Below, one piece after another: positions 34,323 through 43,641 of a stretch of DNA of 64,000 nucleotides (position 1 is its first letter; each line of letters starts with the position of its first letter). The stretch lies in assembly GCF_003236315.1 (NCBI RefSeq), contig NZ_POTY01000007.1, positions 1 through 64,000 on the forward strand, given 5' to 3'. The stretch is from Micromonospora craterilacus (GTDB lineage: Bacteria; Actinomycetota; Actinomycetes; Mycobacteriales; Micromonosporaceae). Under the pieces are notes generated by a model. It worked only from the letters and a program-made list of their open reading frames with translations, ran no database searches and was not told where the DNA came from. Both the position numbers and the translations under genes were made by a program.

Positions 34323-35423
34323 GTGCCGATCATCCCTCGTCTTGTGGAGTCCTTCCGTGTGCCGGCGAACGCTCCTCGCGTAGCTGGTACCGCCAGCACC
34401 ACGGACACCCCCGACGTCCAGCGGTGGCCGCACCGCCGGCTCGTCGTGATCCGCCGCGACGACGAACTGCTGGCGTACGACCTGGCCCGGATGACAGCCG
34501 GCGACGGCGCTCCCGCCGCCCGGTTTCCTGCGCCGTGGCCACGCGGAGCGGGCGGGATCGATGCGGTCAGCCCCACCCTCGACCTTGCCGTCTTCAGCGG
34601 TCAGCACGCGCTCCACGCGGTGGACGCGGCAGGCGCGCTGCGCTGGGAGGTGCGGCATGCGTGCTGGGCGCCTACCTGCCTGTCGCACCACGACTCCTAC
34701 CAGGAGTACGCCGACTGCCGCGAGCACCGCTACCCCGATTCGGGCTCCTGCTGGATCAGTGCGGACGGCTCAACCGCATGGGTTCACGTGCGCACACCGC
34801 TGCCTGATGATCCCGAGTCGGAACTCGACGAGGAATGGCTCGTGCTCGACACCGCCGATGGCCGTGTCCTGGGACGGGCATCAACCGGCACCGCCGCCGC
34901 TGGCTCCTACCATGTCCCTCACCCAGCGCCCAGCCAGATGGGCCTCAGCGTCGGAGAGGGTCAGGACGGTGTGCCGCTGCTGTGGGGCCGATGGGACGGC
35001 ACTCGACTCACCGTCACCCGCATCGGCGATGACGACCGGAGCCTGGTCGACGTCAGCCCCTGCGGGACGCAGTTCCTCACGATCACCCACTGGGGACAGG
35101 AGCCGGCGATCCATCGACTTCCCGATGGCGCGGTGACCCACGGCATCGCCGCCGACGCTTGGCCTCGAACGCCGCCAGACGCCGAGGAAGAGCTCTTCTG
35201 GGGCGATCAGTGCGGCTTCGTCAACAGTCACACGGTCATTGCGAGCACCATCGATAGCCAAGAGCAGTCACGACACTGGCTGATCGACACTGCGTCCGGG
35301 AACATCCTCGGCCAGGTGCAGTATCCGAAGCCTGTCTCGGAAGACCCGATGGCGCTCGGCGACGGCACCTGGCTCACCTGCAGCGAAGACCCCTTCCGAC
35401 TCCTCATGTGGAGTCTCCAATGA
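34323..35423 (+). CDS. Beta-propeller-like protein, paralogue A
   Basis: A 366-aa cytoplasmic protein with repeated WD40-like blades (AVFSGQHALHAVDAAGALRWEVRHACW; WLVLDTADGRVLGRA; HWLIDTASGNILGQV). It is clearly paralogous to the protein at 54628-55683, which has AVFAGVHALRAVDSTGAVRWEIRHGCW at the same place. GTG at 34323 lies 6 nt after CAGGAT, so translation is probably leaderless. A dispersed repeat sits directly upstream. Function unknown. Confidence 0.7.
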   Translation: MPIIPRLVESFRVPANAPRVAGTASTTDTPDVQRWPHRRLVVIRRDDELLAYDLARMTAGDGAPAARFPAPWPRGAGGIDAVSPTLDLAVFSGQHALHAVDAAGALRWEVRHACWAPTCLSHHDSYQEYADCREHRYPDSGSCWISADGSTAWVHVRTPLPDDPESELDEEWLVLDTADGRVLGRASTGTAAAGSYHVPHPAPSQMGLSVGEGQDGVPLLWGRWDGTRLTVTRIGDDDRSLVDVSPCGTQFLTITHWGQEPAIHRLPDGAVTHGIAADAWPRTPPDAEEELFWGDQCGFVNSHTVIASTIDSQEQSRHWLIDTASGNILGQVQYPKPVSEDPMALGDGTWLTCSEDPFRLLMWSLQ

Positions 35424-35627
35424 CCTGCTTCCGACCTCACGGTCAGGAGGGCCGAGGAGGATGACCATCGTCGACCCGGGAGCTTCGTCGGCTCGTGATG
35501 AGCCTCGCGGGGAGGTGCTTGCGACCCCTGCCTGGTGCGCGCCCATCCGCATGAGCGTGCGTGCATCCCGGGGCGAACTGAAGCCGCGGTTGGCATGTTT
35601 CTCAGACAGCCCGTGGGCCTGCTCGCT

Positions 35628-36626
35628 CTATGCCTCGTAAGGGTCCCAGTGGGTGCCGTAGCACAGCAGCGAGCGGGCCAGGTCCGGGTGCGCCGCGGCC
35701 CATCGGGTGTCGAAGAGGAACCACTGGTCGAACCCGAAGAAGCTGTCGATGTAGCGCGCTACCTGCGCGATGTGGGGGTCCCGCCGGGTCAGCGACTCGG
35801 CGGGCGGCTCCGGGAGCAGCAACTGCAGCATCTCGCGGTGGATCGTGCCGTGCTCGGGTACCCGGTCGATGCCGGCGGGCGACGGGGCATATCCGGGCAG
35901 CCGGGCGTAGCGCTCCAGTGCCAAGCCGATGTCGTCCTCCCCGGGGGCGACCAAGGCGCGCAGCAGCCGGGCGTCGTGCGGCCAGCGGTCGGCGCAGGGG
36001 GCGCCGATGCCACGCAGTCCGGCGGCGAGGTCCGGCAGGGTCAGACCGGGGAAGACGATGGCGCCGGCCAGGTCCAGGTTCCGGTAGGTGTCAGGCGATT
36101 CCCAGCACAGGCGGACCGAGAAGACGGACTCCGGCCCGGACGGGACCAGCCGGACAATACGGGCCGGTACTCCATGGTTGAAGACCGCATCGGTCGCGGC
36201 GACGTCGGTGGGTAGCGGCCACGTGTCGTGCAGCAGGAACGCAAGTCGGTCAGGCGACGCGGCAGCAGCGTCGTCGTCGACGAAGTAGTAGGCGAGGTCG
36301 ACCTCGTCATCGTCGGTACGCACCCGCAGCGCGTGTTCACCGAGCCGGATGAAGGTGCCGTCGTCGTCACCCTCCACCCACAGATACTCGTTCAGCAGTT
36401 CACGGAGCTCGTCAACGGTCTGTGGCCGGGGCAGGTTCCGCTCCCGGGCCTCCTCGAAGATCGAATCCAAGCCGTAGACGTTGCCACCCAGCTCGCTGTC
36501 GATCCACTCGCACGGATCCTCGTGGTCCCAGCCGCGGCCGAACCAGTCCAGCACGGTCGCGTCGGGCACGGTAACCACCCGCTTGCTGAACGGCGACTCC
36601 TCCCGCCACCGGCACACAAAGTACAC
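35628..36626 (-). CDS. Hypothetical protein
   Basis: A 332-aa protein starting VYFVCRWREESPFSKRVVTVPDATVLDWFGRGW. GTG at 36626 lies 5 nt after TAGAGT. The N-terminal third resembles proteins from related genomes I cannot name. The middle is acidic (RTDDDEVDLAYYFVDDDAA) and the C-terminus ends FDTRWAAAHPDLARSLLCYG. There is no membrane segment or catalytic motif. Contact-dependent toxin/immunity proteins can look like this, but there is no direct support. Confidence 0.6.
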   Translation of the reverse strand: MYFVCRWREESPFSKRVVTVPDATVLDWFGRGWDHEDPCEWIDSELGGNVYGLDSIFEEARERNLPRPQTVDELRELLNEYLWVEGDDDGTFIRLGEHALRVRTDDDEVDLAYYFVDDDAAAASPDRLAFLLHDTWPLPTDVAATDAVFNHGVPARIVRLVPSGPESVFSVRLCWESPDTYRNLDLAGAIVFPGLTLPDLAAGLRGIGAPCADRWPHDARLLRALVAPGEDDIGLALERYARLPGYAPSPAGIDRVPEHGTIHREMLQLLLPEPPAESLTRRDPHIAQVARYIDSFFGFDQWFLFDTRWAAAHPDLARSLLCYGTHWDPYEA

Positions 36627-37052
36627 ACCGCTGACTCTAAGCAAACCACCCGACAGAGTGCGTACCACAGCGACCGGTCACGACCAACCCGGGAGCTGGG
36701 CCGACAGCCGCCGCGTCCGCACGAGCCGGACCGTTCAGGTGTCCGGGCTCGCCGTTCGGCATCAGGCGGACGCATCCCGCATTTCCGCCCGGCACCTGCA
36801 CGACACCCGAGACCATCGCATCGCGCGCCTCCGCAGCGGCCCCGCTCGTAAGTCCCCAGGCGATAACGTTGTGCGGCCGTCGTGCGTGAGTGGAACCACG
36901 TCGACCCAGGCGAACGGTGCCGAGCCACCGCCGGGCCGGCGCCGCAACTCGCCACTACCAGGATCTGGAGCACGGCGACCCGCTCGCCTGCGAAGCGCGA
37001 TCGGCGGCAATCCGGATGGCGGATCATGAGGATGCCGGGACATGATCATCGC

Positions 37053-37520
37053 GTGGATGCTCCCCGAACGATCGTTCTGGTCGATGACCTCCGTTCGTTC
37101 TTGGATGGCCGCAACGCCGAGGTGGCCCGGACGAGCACTGCCGGAGTCGAGCTTCTCAATCGGTACCGGGACGGGCACCTGGACGAGCTGTGGCTGGACC
37201 ACGACTTGGGCGGGGACGACACGATCTGGCCGATGGTAGAGATCCTGGAACAGGCCGCCTTCGAGAAGCACCCCTTCGACATCGGCGTCATCAATGTCCA
37301 CTCCGCCAACCCAGTCGGCGCCGCGAAGATCGCCCAGGTCCTGCGGCACTGGGGCTATCGCGTCCACGTCGCGTCGGGCTCCACGGACGTCGGCTACCTC
37401 GACGGCCCCACAGTGAGGCTGACCGAATCGAACGACCGGGCGGGGCGGCCATCACGCTCGGACGGCGGCATGTCCGTACACTCGATCTTGGGCAGACCGA
37501 TTGTCGAGATGACCAGTTGA
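37053..37520 (+). CDS. Receiver-like cyclic-phosphate processing (cREC) domain protein
   Basis: A 155-aa single-domain protein with a response-regulator-like fold: TIVLVDDLRSF at the start (acidic pair), ELWLDHDLGGDDTIWPMV at the phospho-acceptor position and GVINVHSANPVGAAKIAQVLRHWGY. This matches the cREC receiver-like family that is linked to RNA or cyclic-phosphate processing systems rather than histidine kinases. GTG at 37053 lies 6 nt after CATGAT; ATG at 37032 is an alternative. No partner gene is adjacent. Confidence 0.65.
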   Translation: MDAPRTIVLVDDLRSFLDGRNAEVARTSTAGVELLNRYRDGHLDELWLDHDLGGDDTIWPMVEILEQAAFEKHPFDIGVINVHSANPVGAAKIAQVLRHWGYRVHVASGSTDVGYLDGPTVRLTESNDRAGRPSRSDGGMSVHSILGRPIVEMTS

Positions 37521-37829
37521 GGGTCTCCAGTCAAGCGGTGTCAGGGGGCTGCCTCGTCGGCGTGAGGTGACCTGGGTGGTGTCAGTTTGGGGTGCTGGCT
37601 GACGGGACCGTCTGGTAGGTCGGTCAAGGTGGCCGCTGCCACGCCGCGGCGTGCGGTGAACGCCTGCGGCTCGGCGGCGACGAGCACGCCTAAGTACCGC
37701 ACGCCTTCCGCAACTGCATCAAGGGTGGCGCCGGAGAGCGAATCTCCTGCACCCCCCTTCACCGGACTGGCGGCGCTCGTCGCGGCCGGGGCTGTCGTTC
37801 GCCGGGGGCTGACAGGCTAGTTTGCTCGG
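37521..37829. other. About 300 bp without a convincing gene
   Basis: A 73-codon minus-strand frame (37541-37762) contains SGATLDAVAEGVRYLGVLVAAEPQAF but lacks a ribosome-binding site and its G/C third-position bias is weak. It may be a gene remnant. A TAGTTT hexamer at the right end serves the next gene. Confidence 0.4.
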
Positions 37830-38270
37830 ATGAGTCTCCTCGATGACGTCGCGAGGCGTGACAGCTGGCGATGCTGGGTGTGCGACGAGTTGGTCGACGC
37901 CGACATGTCGGTGAATGACCCGCGTGGTCCCAGCGTCGACAGCCGCACCGCCGACAAGAAGGCCAAGGTCGCGGAGCGGCTCGCGCATCGGGCCTGCAAC
38001 ACCCGCAAGGGCGCGGTCAAGGTGGTCATCGCGTGGCCGGACCGTCTGCACGTGGTGGAGCCGGCGCCGCTGATCGCCGTCGCCGAGCGGCTCGAACGCA
38101 AGGGTGGCCGCGAGTTGGTCGCCCGCTGTCCGAGCAAGAAGGACGCCCAGGAGGCGGCGGACTGGCTGGTCGATCGGTTCTCCCGGCTGGTGCCCGGACT
38201 GCCGGTGACCGCAAGCGTCGAAGCGGGCGGCGGACAGTACCTCGTCGCATTGGCCACCGGCCGCCGCTGA
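37830..38270 (+). CDS. HNH-endonuclease-like protein
   Basis: A 146-aa protein. The N-terminal half has the zinc-knuckle pattern of HNH-like domains: WRCWVCDELVD followed by LAHRACNTRKGA; the first catalytic His of canonical HNH is not obvious. The C-terminal half (about 75-146) looks like a separate alpha/beta module (KKDAQEAADWLVDRFSRLVPGL). ATG at 37830 lies 6 nt after TAGTTT, hence leaderless. Nuclease activity is uncertain. Confidence 0.65.
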   Translation: MSLLDDVARRDSWRCWVCDELVDADMSVNDPRGPSVDSRTADKKAKVAERLAHRACNTRKGAVKVVIAWPDRLHVVEPAPLIAVAERLERKGGRELVARCPSKKDAQEAADWLVDRFSRLVPGLPVTASVEAGGGQYLVALATGRR

Positions 38271-38461
38271 CCGGTGGCCCTGGTCGGTGGGCCGCCGCCG
38301 ACCCAGGGCAGCCCCGGACCCGAGCCACCACCAGATCCGCTCGCCACTCACGACCCCTGCCGCTCACAGTGCGTCGACGGCGGAGAGCGGCACGCGCGTT
38401 CTCAGCGGCAGAGTGCGCGCTTGACCTGCCCTAGATTCCGCCTGGCATCGTCGGTCTTCGC

Positions 38462-38812
38462 CTACCTGTTCGTCCGCAGCCAGCGGCGATGGGTGGCCCC
38501 GGCGATGCCGTGGACCAGCCGGGCCAGGTCCGCTGCTCCCTCGGCGTCGTCGGCGCAGCGCACCGTCGTGAGGATTGGCGCAACCTCGTCGAGTTCGACG
38601 CTCTCGCGCAGCAGCACGAATTGGAACACCAGGCCGAACAAACGTGCGTTGCCGTCGTCGTACGGGTGGTAGAACGCGACATCTAGGTAGGCCCGGGCCG
38701 CCCGTGCCGTCACCGGTGTATCTCGTTCGGCGGTCTGCCAGACATGAGGCGAACCGGTGCTCGGTGTCGGCGTGCAGCCCGTACCGTTCCCGGCCGTTCT
38801 TCGCGTGTGCCG
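38462..38812 (-). pseudogene. Fic-family protein, truncated and frameshifted
   Basis: One minus-strand frame gives HAKNGRERYGLHADTEHRFASCLA (about 38810-38740), the usual segment before a Fic active site. The next frame gives TARAARAYLDVAFYHPYDDGNAR to a stop at 38462, the active-site motif region (HPFxDGNxR). A single shift near 38735-38741 would join them. The N-terminal ~90 residues of the family are missing. AMPylation by this locus is therefore unlikely. Confidence 0.65.
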
Positions 38813-38947
38813 GTGCCCGGCGGATCCGCGGGCGAGACCGGCGACACGATCGCGATGGCCGGTGCCGAGTCGACGCTGCGCGGAGGGCCACGACTCTGCG
38901 GAACCGTCGAAGACCACGAGGAGCAACGCCGGATCTAGGGTGTCGCT

Positions 38948-39556
38948 GTGAGCAATCAACCGGTACGCGATGCCTATTCGTCCATGTCAGAGCAGTACAT
39001 CGCTCTGTTCGATGGTGGCTGGCAGGCCCACGTGGACGACACGGCCCTCGTCGGGGGCCACCTCGCCGCCCTGGAAGGCACGGTGCTCGATCTCGGTTGC
39101 GGCCCCGGCCATTGGACCGCCTACCTGCATTCGCTCGGCGTCGACGTGACCGGCATCGACCTGGTCCCTGAGTTCATCGACCACGCCCGAGCGAACTTCC
39201 CCGGGCCGGCGTTTCGGCTCGGCTCGATGACCGAACTGGACGTCCCCGACCATTCGGTGGCCGGCGTCCTCTCCTGGTACTCGACAATTCACCTGCCGCC
39301 CCAGGAATTGGACCACGTGCTCACCGAGTTCCGCCGGATGCTGACCCCGTCCGGGAGGTTGGTGATCGGCTTCTTCGACAGCGACGACGAGGTGGCCGAG
39401 TTCGACCACAAGATCCTCACGGCGTACCGCTGGCCGGTGGACGAGTTCTCCGCCCGCCTGGCGAAGGCCGGTTTCACCGAACTCCAGCGCCTGCAACAGC
39501 AGTTTCCGGACCGCCCGGACCGCAGGTACGCGGCGATCGCCGCAAGCGCCACCTGA
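38948..39556 (+). CDS. Class I SAM-dependent methyltransferase
   Basis: A 202-aa methyltransferase. Motif I is VLDLGCGPGHWTAYL (about 47-61) and the acidic motif II VTGIDLVPEFI; motif III-like SVAGVLSWYSTIHL and GRLVIGFFDSDDE follow. Length and layout fit the UbiE/small-molecule type. GTG at 38948 lies 6 nt after TAGGGT, so leaderless. The substrate is unknown and neighbours give no hint. Confidence 0.85.
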   Translation: MSNQPVRDAYSSMSEQYIALFDGGWQAHVDDTALVGGHLAALEGTVLDLGCGPGHWTAYLHSLGVDVTGIDLVPEFIDHARANFPGPAFRLGSMTELDVPDHSVAGVLSWYSTIHLPPQELDHVLTEFRRMLTPSGRLVIGFFDSDDEVAEFDHKILTAYRWPVDEFSARLAKAGFTELQRLQQQFPDRPDRRYAAIAASAT

Positions 39557-39666
39557 GTCCGTTGCGCAGAGACCAGTATCTGGACGATGCTGGCGGTCCG
39601 GCCGGTCTCGATCATGGTCAAGGTATTCAAGGCGCGAGTCGAAAGTTCGACTAGCTAACGTTCGTG

Positions 39667-40746
39667 TCACTTGATGTGGGTACGGAAGAAGTCCCTGATG
39701 TCCTCGGCGAGCAGGTCCGGCACCTCCATCGCGGCGAAGTGGCCGCCGCGCTCGAACTCCGACCACTGCCTGATGTCGTACAGCCGCTCGGCCAGCGGTC
39801 GTACCGACAGTGTGATGTCGTGCGCGAACACCGCCACGCCGAGCGGCACCCGGCAGGGCTGCTGGCTCCCCCTGGGGGTGTCGTGGTGGAACCGGCCTGA
39901 GGAGGCTGCGGTCGCGGTCAGCCAGTACAGCGAGATGTCGGTGAGCATCCGATCGTCGCTGACCGGTGTGGCGGGGTCGGTCCACTGTGCGAAACGCTCG
40001 GCGATCCAGACCAACTGGCCGACCGGCGAGTCGGTCAACGCGTAGCCGATGGTCTGCGGGGTGAGCGCCGTCAGAGCCTGGTACGGCGGGCGGTTCGCCA
40101 TCAGCTGCCTGACCTTGTCCAGTCGGGCCTCATCCGCTTCGGACACCTCGACGTCGGGGTCCGGCCGGGTCGGCAGGTAGTTGACGTGCACCCCGACAAC
40201 GTGCTCGGGCGCGACCGCGCCGAGCCCGATGGAGATGCCCGCGCCGAAGTCGCCGCCCTGCGCGCCATAGCGCTCGTACCCGAGGCGGCGCATTAGCTCG
40301 GCCCAGGCCCGGGCGACCCGGACGGCGTCCCAGCCGCGCTCGTGGGTCGGCCCGGAGAACCCGAAGCCGGGGATGGACGGAATCACCAGGTGGAAGTCGC
40401 GCGACAGCGGCTCGATCACGTCGAGGAACTCCACGAACGAACCGGGCCAGCCGTGGGTGAGGATGAGCGCGAGCGCGTCCGGTTTCGAGGACCGGACGTG
40501 GACGAAGTGGATGTTCTGGCCGTCGATCTCGGTGGTGAAGTGCGGAAGCTCGTTGAGCTTGGCCTCGTGCTCGCGCCAGTCGTAGCCGGTGCGCCAGTAT
40601 TCGGCCAGATCCTTGAGCCGCGCCAGCGGGAAGCCGTAGTCCCATCCGGCGTCTGCGACCTCGTTGGGCCAACGGGTGCGGGAGAGCCGGTCGGTCAGGT
40701 CGTCGAGGTCGGCCTGGGGGATGTCGATGCGGAACGGCTTGATCAT
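39667..40746 (-). CDS. Epoxide hydrolase (EHN-type alpha/beta hydrolase)
   Basis: A 359-aa enzyme with the N-terminal epoxide-hydrolase domain ([23 protein letters not shown]) followed by the alpha/beta core: oxyanion motif HGWPGS (about 103-108), nucleophile Asp in QGGDFGAG, and lid Tyr/Trp-rich segments. The final [17 protein letters not shown] carries the catalytic His. ATG at 40746 has GGAG 8 nt upstream. It is divergent from a MarR gene with repeated CGTTCGG boxes between, so it is probably MarR-regulated. Confidence 0.9.
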   Translation of the reverse strand: MIKPFRIDIPQADLDDLTDRLSRTRWPNEVADAGWDYGFPLARLKDLAEYWRTGYDWREHEAKLNELPHFTTEIDGQNIHFVHVRSSKPDALALILTHGWPGSFVEFLDVIEPLSRDFHLVIPSIPGFGFSGPTHERGWDAVRVARAWAELMRRLGYERYGAQGGDFGAGISIGLGAVAPEHVVGVHVNYLPTRPDPDVEVSEADEARLDKVRQLMANRPPYQALTALTPQTIGYALTDSPVGQLVWIAERFAQWTDPATPVSDDRMLTDISLYWLTATAASSGRFHHDTPRGSQQPCRVPLGVAVFAHDITLSVRPLAERLYDIRQWSEFERGGHFAAMEVPDLLAEDIRDFFRTHIK

Positions 40747-40780
40747 GGTCTTGACTCCAGAGGGGCTCATTCGACACCCA

Positions 40781-40846
40781 ATCGTTCGGGCAACCAACGT
40801 TTGATGTCCGAACGATATCGCAATCATTGGTGCTCCGAACGGTTCG
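40781..40846. promoter_or_regulatory. Probable MarR-binding boxes between epoxide hydrolase and marR
   Basis: ATCGTTCGG (40781-40789) and CCGAACGAT (40808-40816) form a 9-bp inverted repeat. A third box, CCGAACG at 40835, is part of the palindrome CGAACGGTTCG (40836-40846) that overlaps the marR -10 TAGACT region. Box starts are 25-27 bp apart. Confidence 0.65.
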
Positions 40847-40859
40847 TTAGACTTGTCAC

Positions 40860-41327
40860 ATGGAGAACCCACCCGAGAAGACGCCCGCGACCTGGGAAAG
40901 CCTGCCCACCTGGCTGCTCACCCAGACCGCCAGCCATGCGCAACGCCTGGTGGCCGAAGGGTTCTCGTCCGTCGGCGCCCGCGGCTACCACTACCGCCTG
41001 CTGGCGACGCTGGAGGAGTTCGGCCCGGCCAGCCAGGCCGCGCTGGGCCGCCGTAGCGGCATCCACCTCAGCGACATGGTGGCGGCGATCAACGAACTCA
41101 CCGATCGCAAACTGGTCGAGCGTGCCCCGGACCCCGCCGATCGGCGGTGCAACATCATCTCGCTCACCGCCGCGGGCAAGCGGCAGCTGCGGCGACTGGA
41201 GAAGCGGCTGGCCGAAACCCAGGACGAACTGCTGGCTCCGCTGTCACCCGAGGAGCGACAGCGGCTGACCGAGCTGCTGTCCAGGCTGTTGGACCACCAC
41301 AGCCGGCGAACCCGTACCCCCGAATAA
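40860..41327 (+). CDS. MarR-family regulator
   Basis: A 155-aa winged-helix regulator: [65 protein letters not shown] contains recognition helix and wing (DPADRR), followed by the dimerisation helix. ATG at 40860 lies 6 nt after TAGACT and is probably leaderless. It is divergent from the epoxide hydrolase gene, and the repeated boxes between them suggest it controls both. Confidence 0.9.
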   Translation: MENPPEKTPATWESLPTWLLTQTASHAQRLVAEGFSSVGARGYHYRLLATLEEFGPASQAALGRRSGIHLSDMVAAINELTDRKLVERAPDPADRRCNIISLTAAGKRQLRRLEKRLAETQDELLAPLSPEERQRLTELLSRLLDHHSRRTRTPE

Positions 41328-41713
41328 CCGCGGCGCTGACAGGGAAGCGCCCAAGAGTTCCTCGAAGGCCCGCGCGGGCCGCGAAGCCGTTGTCAGAGTT
41401 CTGGGTGGCCCACGTTCGCCCACTTCACCCGCAAGCCCTGTTCTCCCAGCCCAGGGCCATAGCTCAGAGCACACGAACCCCGCTTTGCGACCGGTGGTCG
41501 GCCACGGTGAACCACGCTGGCACCGGTTGACCCGGGTTAGCATCCGCTGGAGAGCGCACACCGCGCACATGATCCAGGATCATGAAACGCCGGGACTCAG
41601 CCGAGGTTCCAGATCAGCAGCAGGTACTGCACGGTCCATGCCTTGGGTACGGGCCACCGTCGGTGGCGCCTCTCGCGGACGGGTCGGAGCCGGGACGCCC
41701 GATCCGAGAGAAG
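41328..41713. other. About 390 bp without a gene, with one palindrome
   Basis: No frame here has a recognisable protein. The only clear structure is the perfect palindrome at 41568-41584. Confidence 0.5.
41568..41584. promoter_or_regulatory. Perfect 17-bp palindrome CATGATCC-A-GGATCATG
   Basis: Eight-base arms around a single A. It lies between the stop codons of marR and the converging DUF2786 gene, so it is not in an obvious promoter. It could be a protein-binding site or a relic. Confidence 0.55.
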
Positions 41714-42919
41714 TCAGCGACCCCGGCGTACCGGCCGGCGTGCCTGGGTGCCGACGTCGAGTGAGGCCCGGTCGGCGGCCGACGTGCCCGAGGTCCAGCC
41801 TTCGGCGTCGCGCGCCTGGAGCCGGTGCCGGGTGACACCGGGAAAGAGCTGGTCGACGCGCTCCCGGACGGCGTCCGAGCGGGCGGCGAGCACCGGGAGC
41901 AGCCGGTCGCCGCCGCGCTCCCCGGCCGCTTCCCGGCCCGCCTCCGCGGTCACCGCCTGCAGCCGCTCCCCGATTCGCACTGCGTACGCGTTGAGGAAGG
42001 ACTCGTCGTAGCCCTTGGTCCGCCGGCCGCGGCCCGCGCGGCGCTCGCCCCGGCCACGCAGCATCGCCGCGGTGGCCTGCACCAGCAGCGAGGTGTGCAG
42101 CAGCTCGACCGCCGCCAGGTCGGCGGGGAAGCCGAGCACGGTGGCGAAGCCGAGGTCGTCGGACCAGACCGACTCGCACCGGTTCGCCGCCGCCACCTCC
42201 TGGATCAGCAGCGCCTTCGCCGCCGCGTACGGGGCGTCGGTGCCGAGCCGGAGGCCGCTGGGCCGATCCGGCCGCTCGGCGGTCGCGTCGAGCAGGGCGG
42301 CGTCGATGCTGTGCCGGGCCATCAGCTCCTGCGCCTTCCCGGTGAGCGCCTCCGCCTCGGCGGGGAAGGTGGTCGACTCGGCCTTGGCCAGCAGGGCGCG
42401 TACCCGGTCCAGCATCCGCGAGCCGGTGGCCGGCGCGGTGCTGCGCGGGGCGGCGGTCGGCCCGCCCGGCGGCGGGCGGAGCACCGCGATCGGCGGCAGC
42501 CCCTCGACCAGCCCGAGCGCGTCGACCGCGTCCCGCAACGCGGTGATCCGGTCGCCCCCGGCCCGGCGGTCCAGCCAGCCCGCGTCGCCGTCCCAGCCCG
42601 GGGCCAACTCGGCGAGCTGGTCGTCGAACCACTGCGGGACCGGGCCCGGCTGCGTCTGCCGCTGGGCGGCCAGCACGTCCCGGAGCATCCGCGCACCCCC
42701 GGTGGCCAGCCGCCGGGCCGCGATCCGGTCCAGGTCGACCGGCTGCCAGCCCCGCGGCCAGAGCCGCCCGACGCCCCGGAGCAGGCGGGCGAGCAGCGCC
42801 GCGTCCACCGCCAGTCCGTCGCTGACCACCAGCCGGTCGAGGGCGCGTTCGGCCGCCCTTACGTCGGTGCCGCGCGCCGCCGCGAGGGCGTCGGCGAGCA
42901 GCTGCTCGGCCTCCGGCAC
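41714..42919 (-). CDS. DUF2786-domain protein
   Basis: A 401-aa protein. GTG at 42919 follows an excellent GAGGAGG site. The central block MLDRVRALLAKAESTTFPAEAEALTGKAQELMARHSID (about 165-202) is the DUF2786 signature. The region after it (YDESFLNAYAVRIGERL) also fits the family. Residues 1-160 form an Ala/Leu-rich helical region that is variable among homologues. The function of DUF2786 is unknown; members are frequent in actinomycetes and phages. Confidence 0.82.
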   Translation of the reverse strand: MPEAEQLLADALAAARGTDVRAAERALDRLVVSDGLAVDAALLARLLRGVGRLWPRGWQPVDLDRIAARRLATGGARMLRDVLAAQRQTQPGPVPQWFDDQLAELAPGWDGDAGWLDRRAGGDRITALRDAVDALGLVEGLPPIAVLRPPPGGPTAAPRSTAPATGSRMLDRVRALLAKAESTTFPAEAEALTGKAQELMARHSIDAALLDATAERPDRPSGLRLGTDAPYAAAKALLIQEVAAANRCESVWSDDLGFATVLGFPADLAAVELLHTSLLVQATAAMLRGRGERRAGRGRRTKGYDESFLNAYAVRIGERLQAVTAEAGREAAGERGGDRLLPVLAARSDAVRERVDQLFPGVTRHRLQARDAEGWTSGTSAADRASLDVGTQARRPVRRGR

Positions 42920-43611
42920 GGGGCCTCCTCTGCTCGGGGTGGTCCGGCGGGAGCGCCGTGATCCAGGCGGGTGCGATCGGTCGGGGCCTCGCCGCGGGCG
43001 GGTCAGCACAGGTCGCCGGCCCGGCGCGGCGGTGCTCGCACCCGAGGAGGAACAGTACCGGCGGGCCGGCTGCCGCCGCCCGTAAGCGCCCTCACCTCAG
43101 GCGGTCAAGGGCCCGGCCCCGCTGCGGTTCAGCGGGGAACGAGGCCCATGGGTTTCTTGGTGCCGCCGGTCACCACCTGACGGCGAGGGAGACCGACTGT
43201 GCCAGCAGCAGCCCGCGACCGCCCGAGTCGAGCGGGCTGGTCACGGGCGACGCACGGCCTGATATGGCCACTCGCCGTGGCCCGCGGCGGGCAGCCACCT
43301 CGATCCACCACCATCAGGTGGCTGCCCCACATCCGAGCAACTCACGACTCGGACCTTGCGCGCGCCGCCGCGAATACGCCGCAGCTGGGTCGCGTCGATC
43401 TCGTCGAGGGCCCGCTAGGCGGTGGTGTCCGAGGCGACCGGCCCGAACACCTCGTGCTAGCGGCGCAGGCACGCCGATGTCGCAGATTGCCTCGCCACCA
43501 TCGGTGATCAGCCGCTTGAGGCCGGCCTCGGTCAGCTCGAACGTGCGGCGGCCGGGTCCGACGTGGCGCACGGCCATCCTGATCTGGCCGAGCTGGCAAG
43601 CCATTGGCAGA
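42920..43611. other. About 700 bp without a confident gene
   Basis: A minus-strand stretch near 43460-43600 reads MAVRHVGPGRRTFELTEAGLKRLITDGG, resembling the wing of a small transcription regulator, but it lacks a full domain or start. The rest shows no family. The region is probably decayed DNA upstream of the TetR operon. Confidence 0.4.
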
Positions 43612-43641
43612 GGTGCTAAATTTTTGGCCATGGTGCCAAAT
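43612..43641. promoter_or_regulatory. Repeat operator overlapping the TetR gene start
   Basis: Direct repeats GGTGCTAAAT (43612-43621) and GGTGCCAAAT (43632-43641) are 20 bp apart. TTTGGC and GCCAAA also form a palindrome (43623-43640) centred on the ATG at 43630. TAAATT inside the first repeat acts as -10. Binding here would block the transcript start. Confidence 0.6.

Noticed and set aside
36700-37052. Frames extending the receiver-like gene upstream to 36882
   Set aside because: No ribosome-binding site, no family, and a -10-like hexamer lies 6 nt before 37053.
39638-39651. G/C-poor palindrome GTCGAA-AG-TTCGAC as an operator
   Set aside because: It lies between two converging stop codons and is short; a weak bidirectional terminator or chance is as likely.
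42958-43629. N-terminal extension of the TetR frame
   Set aside because: The leaderless -10 and operator place the start at 43630, and the extension has no domain.
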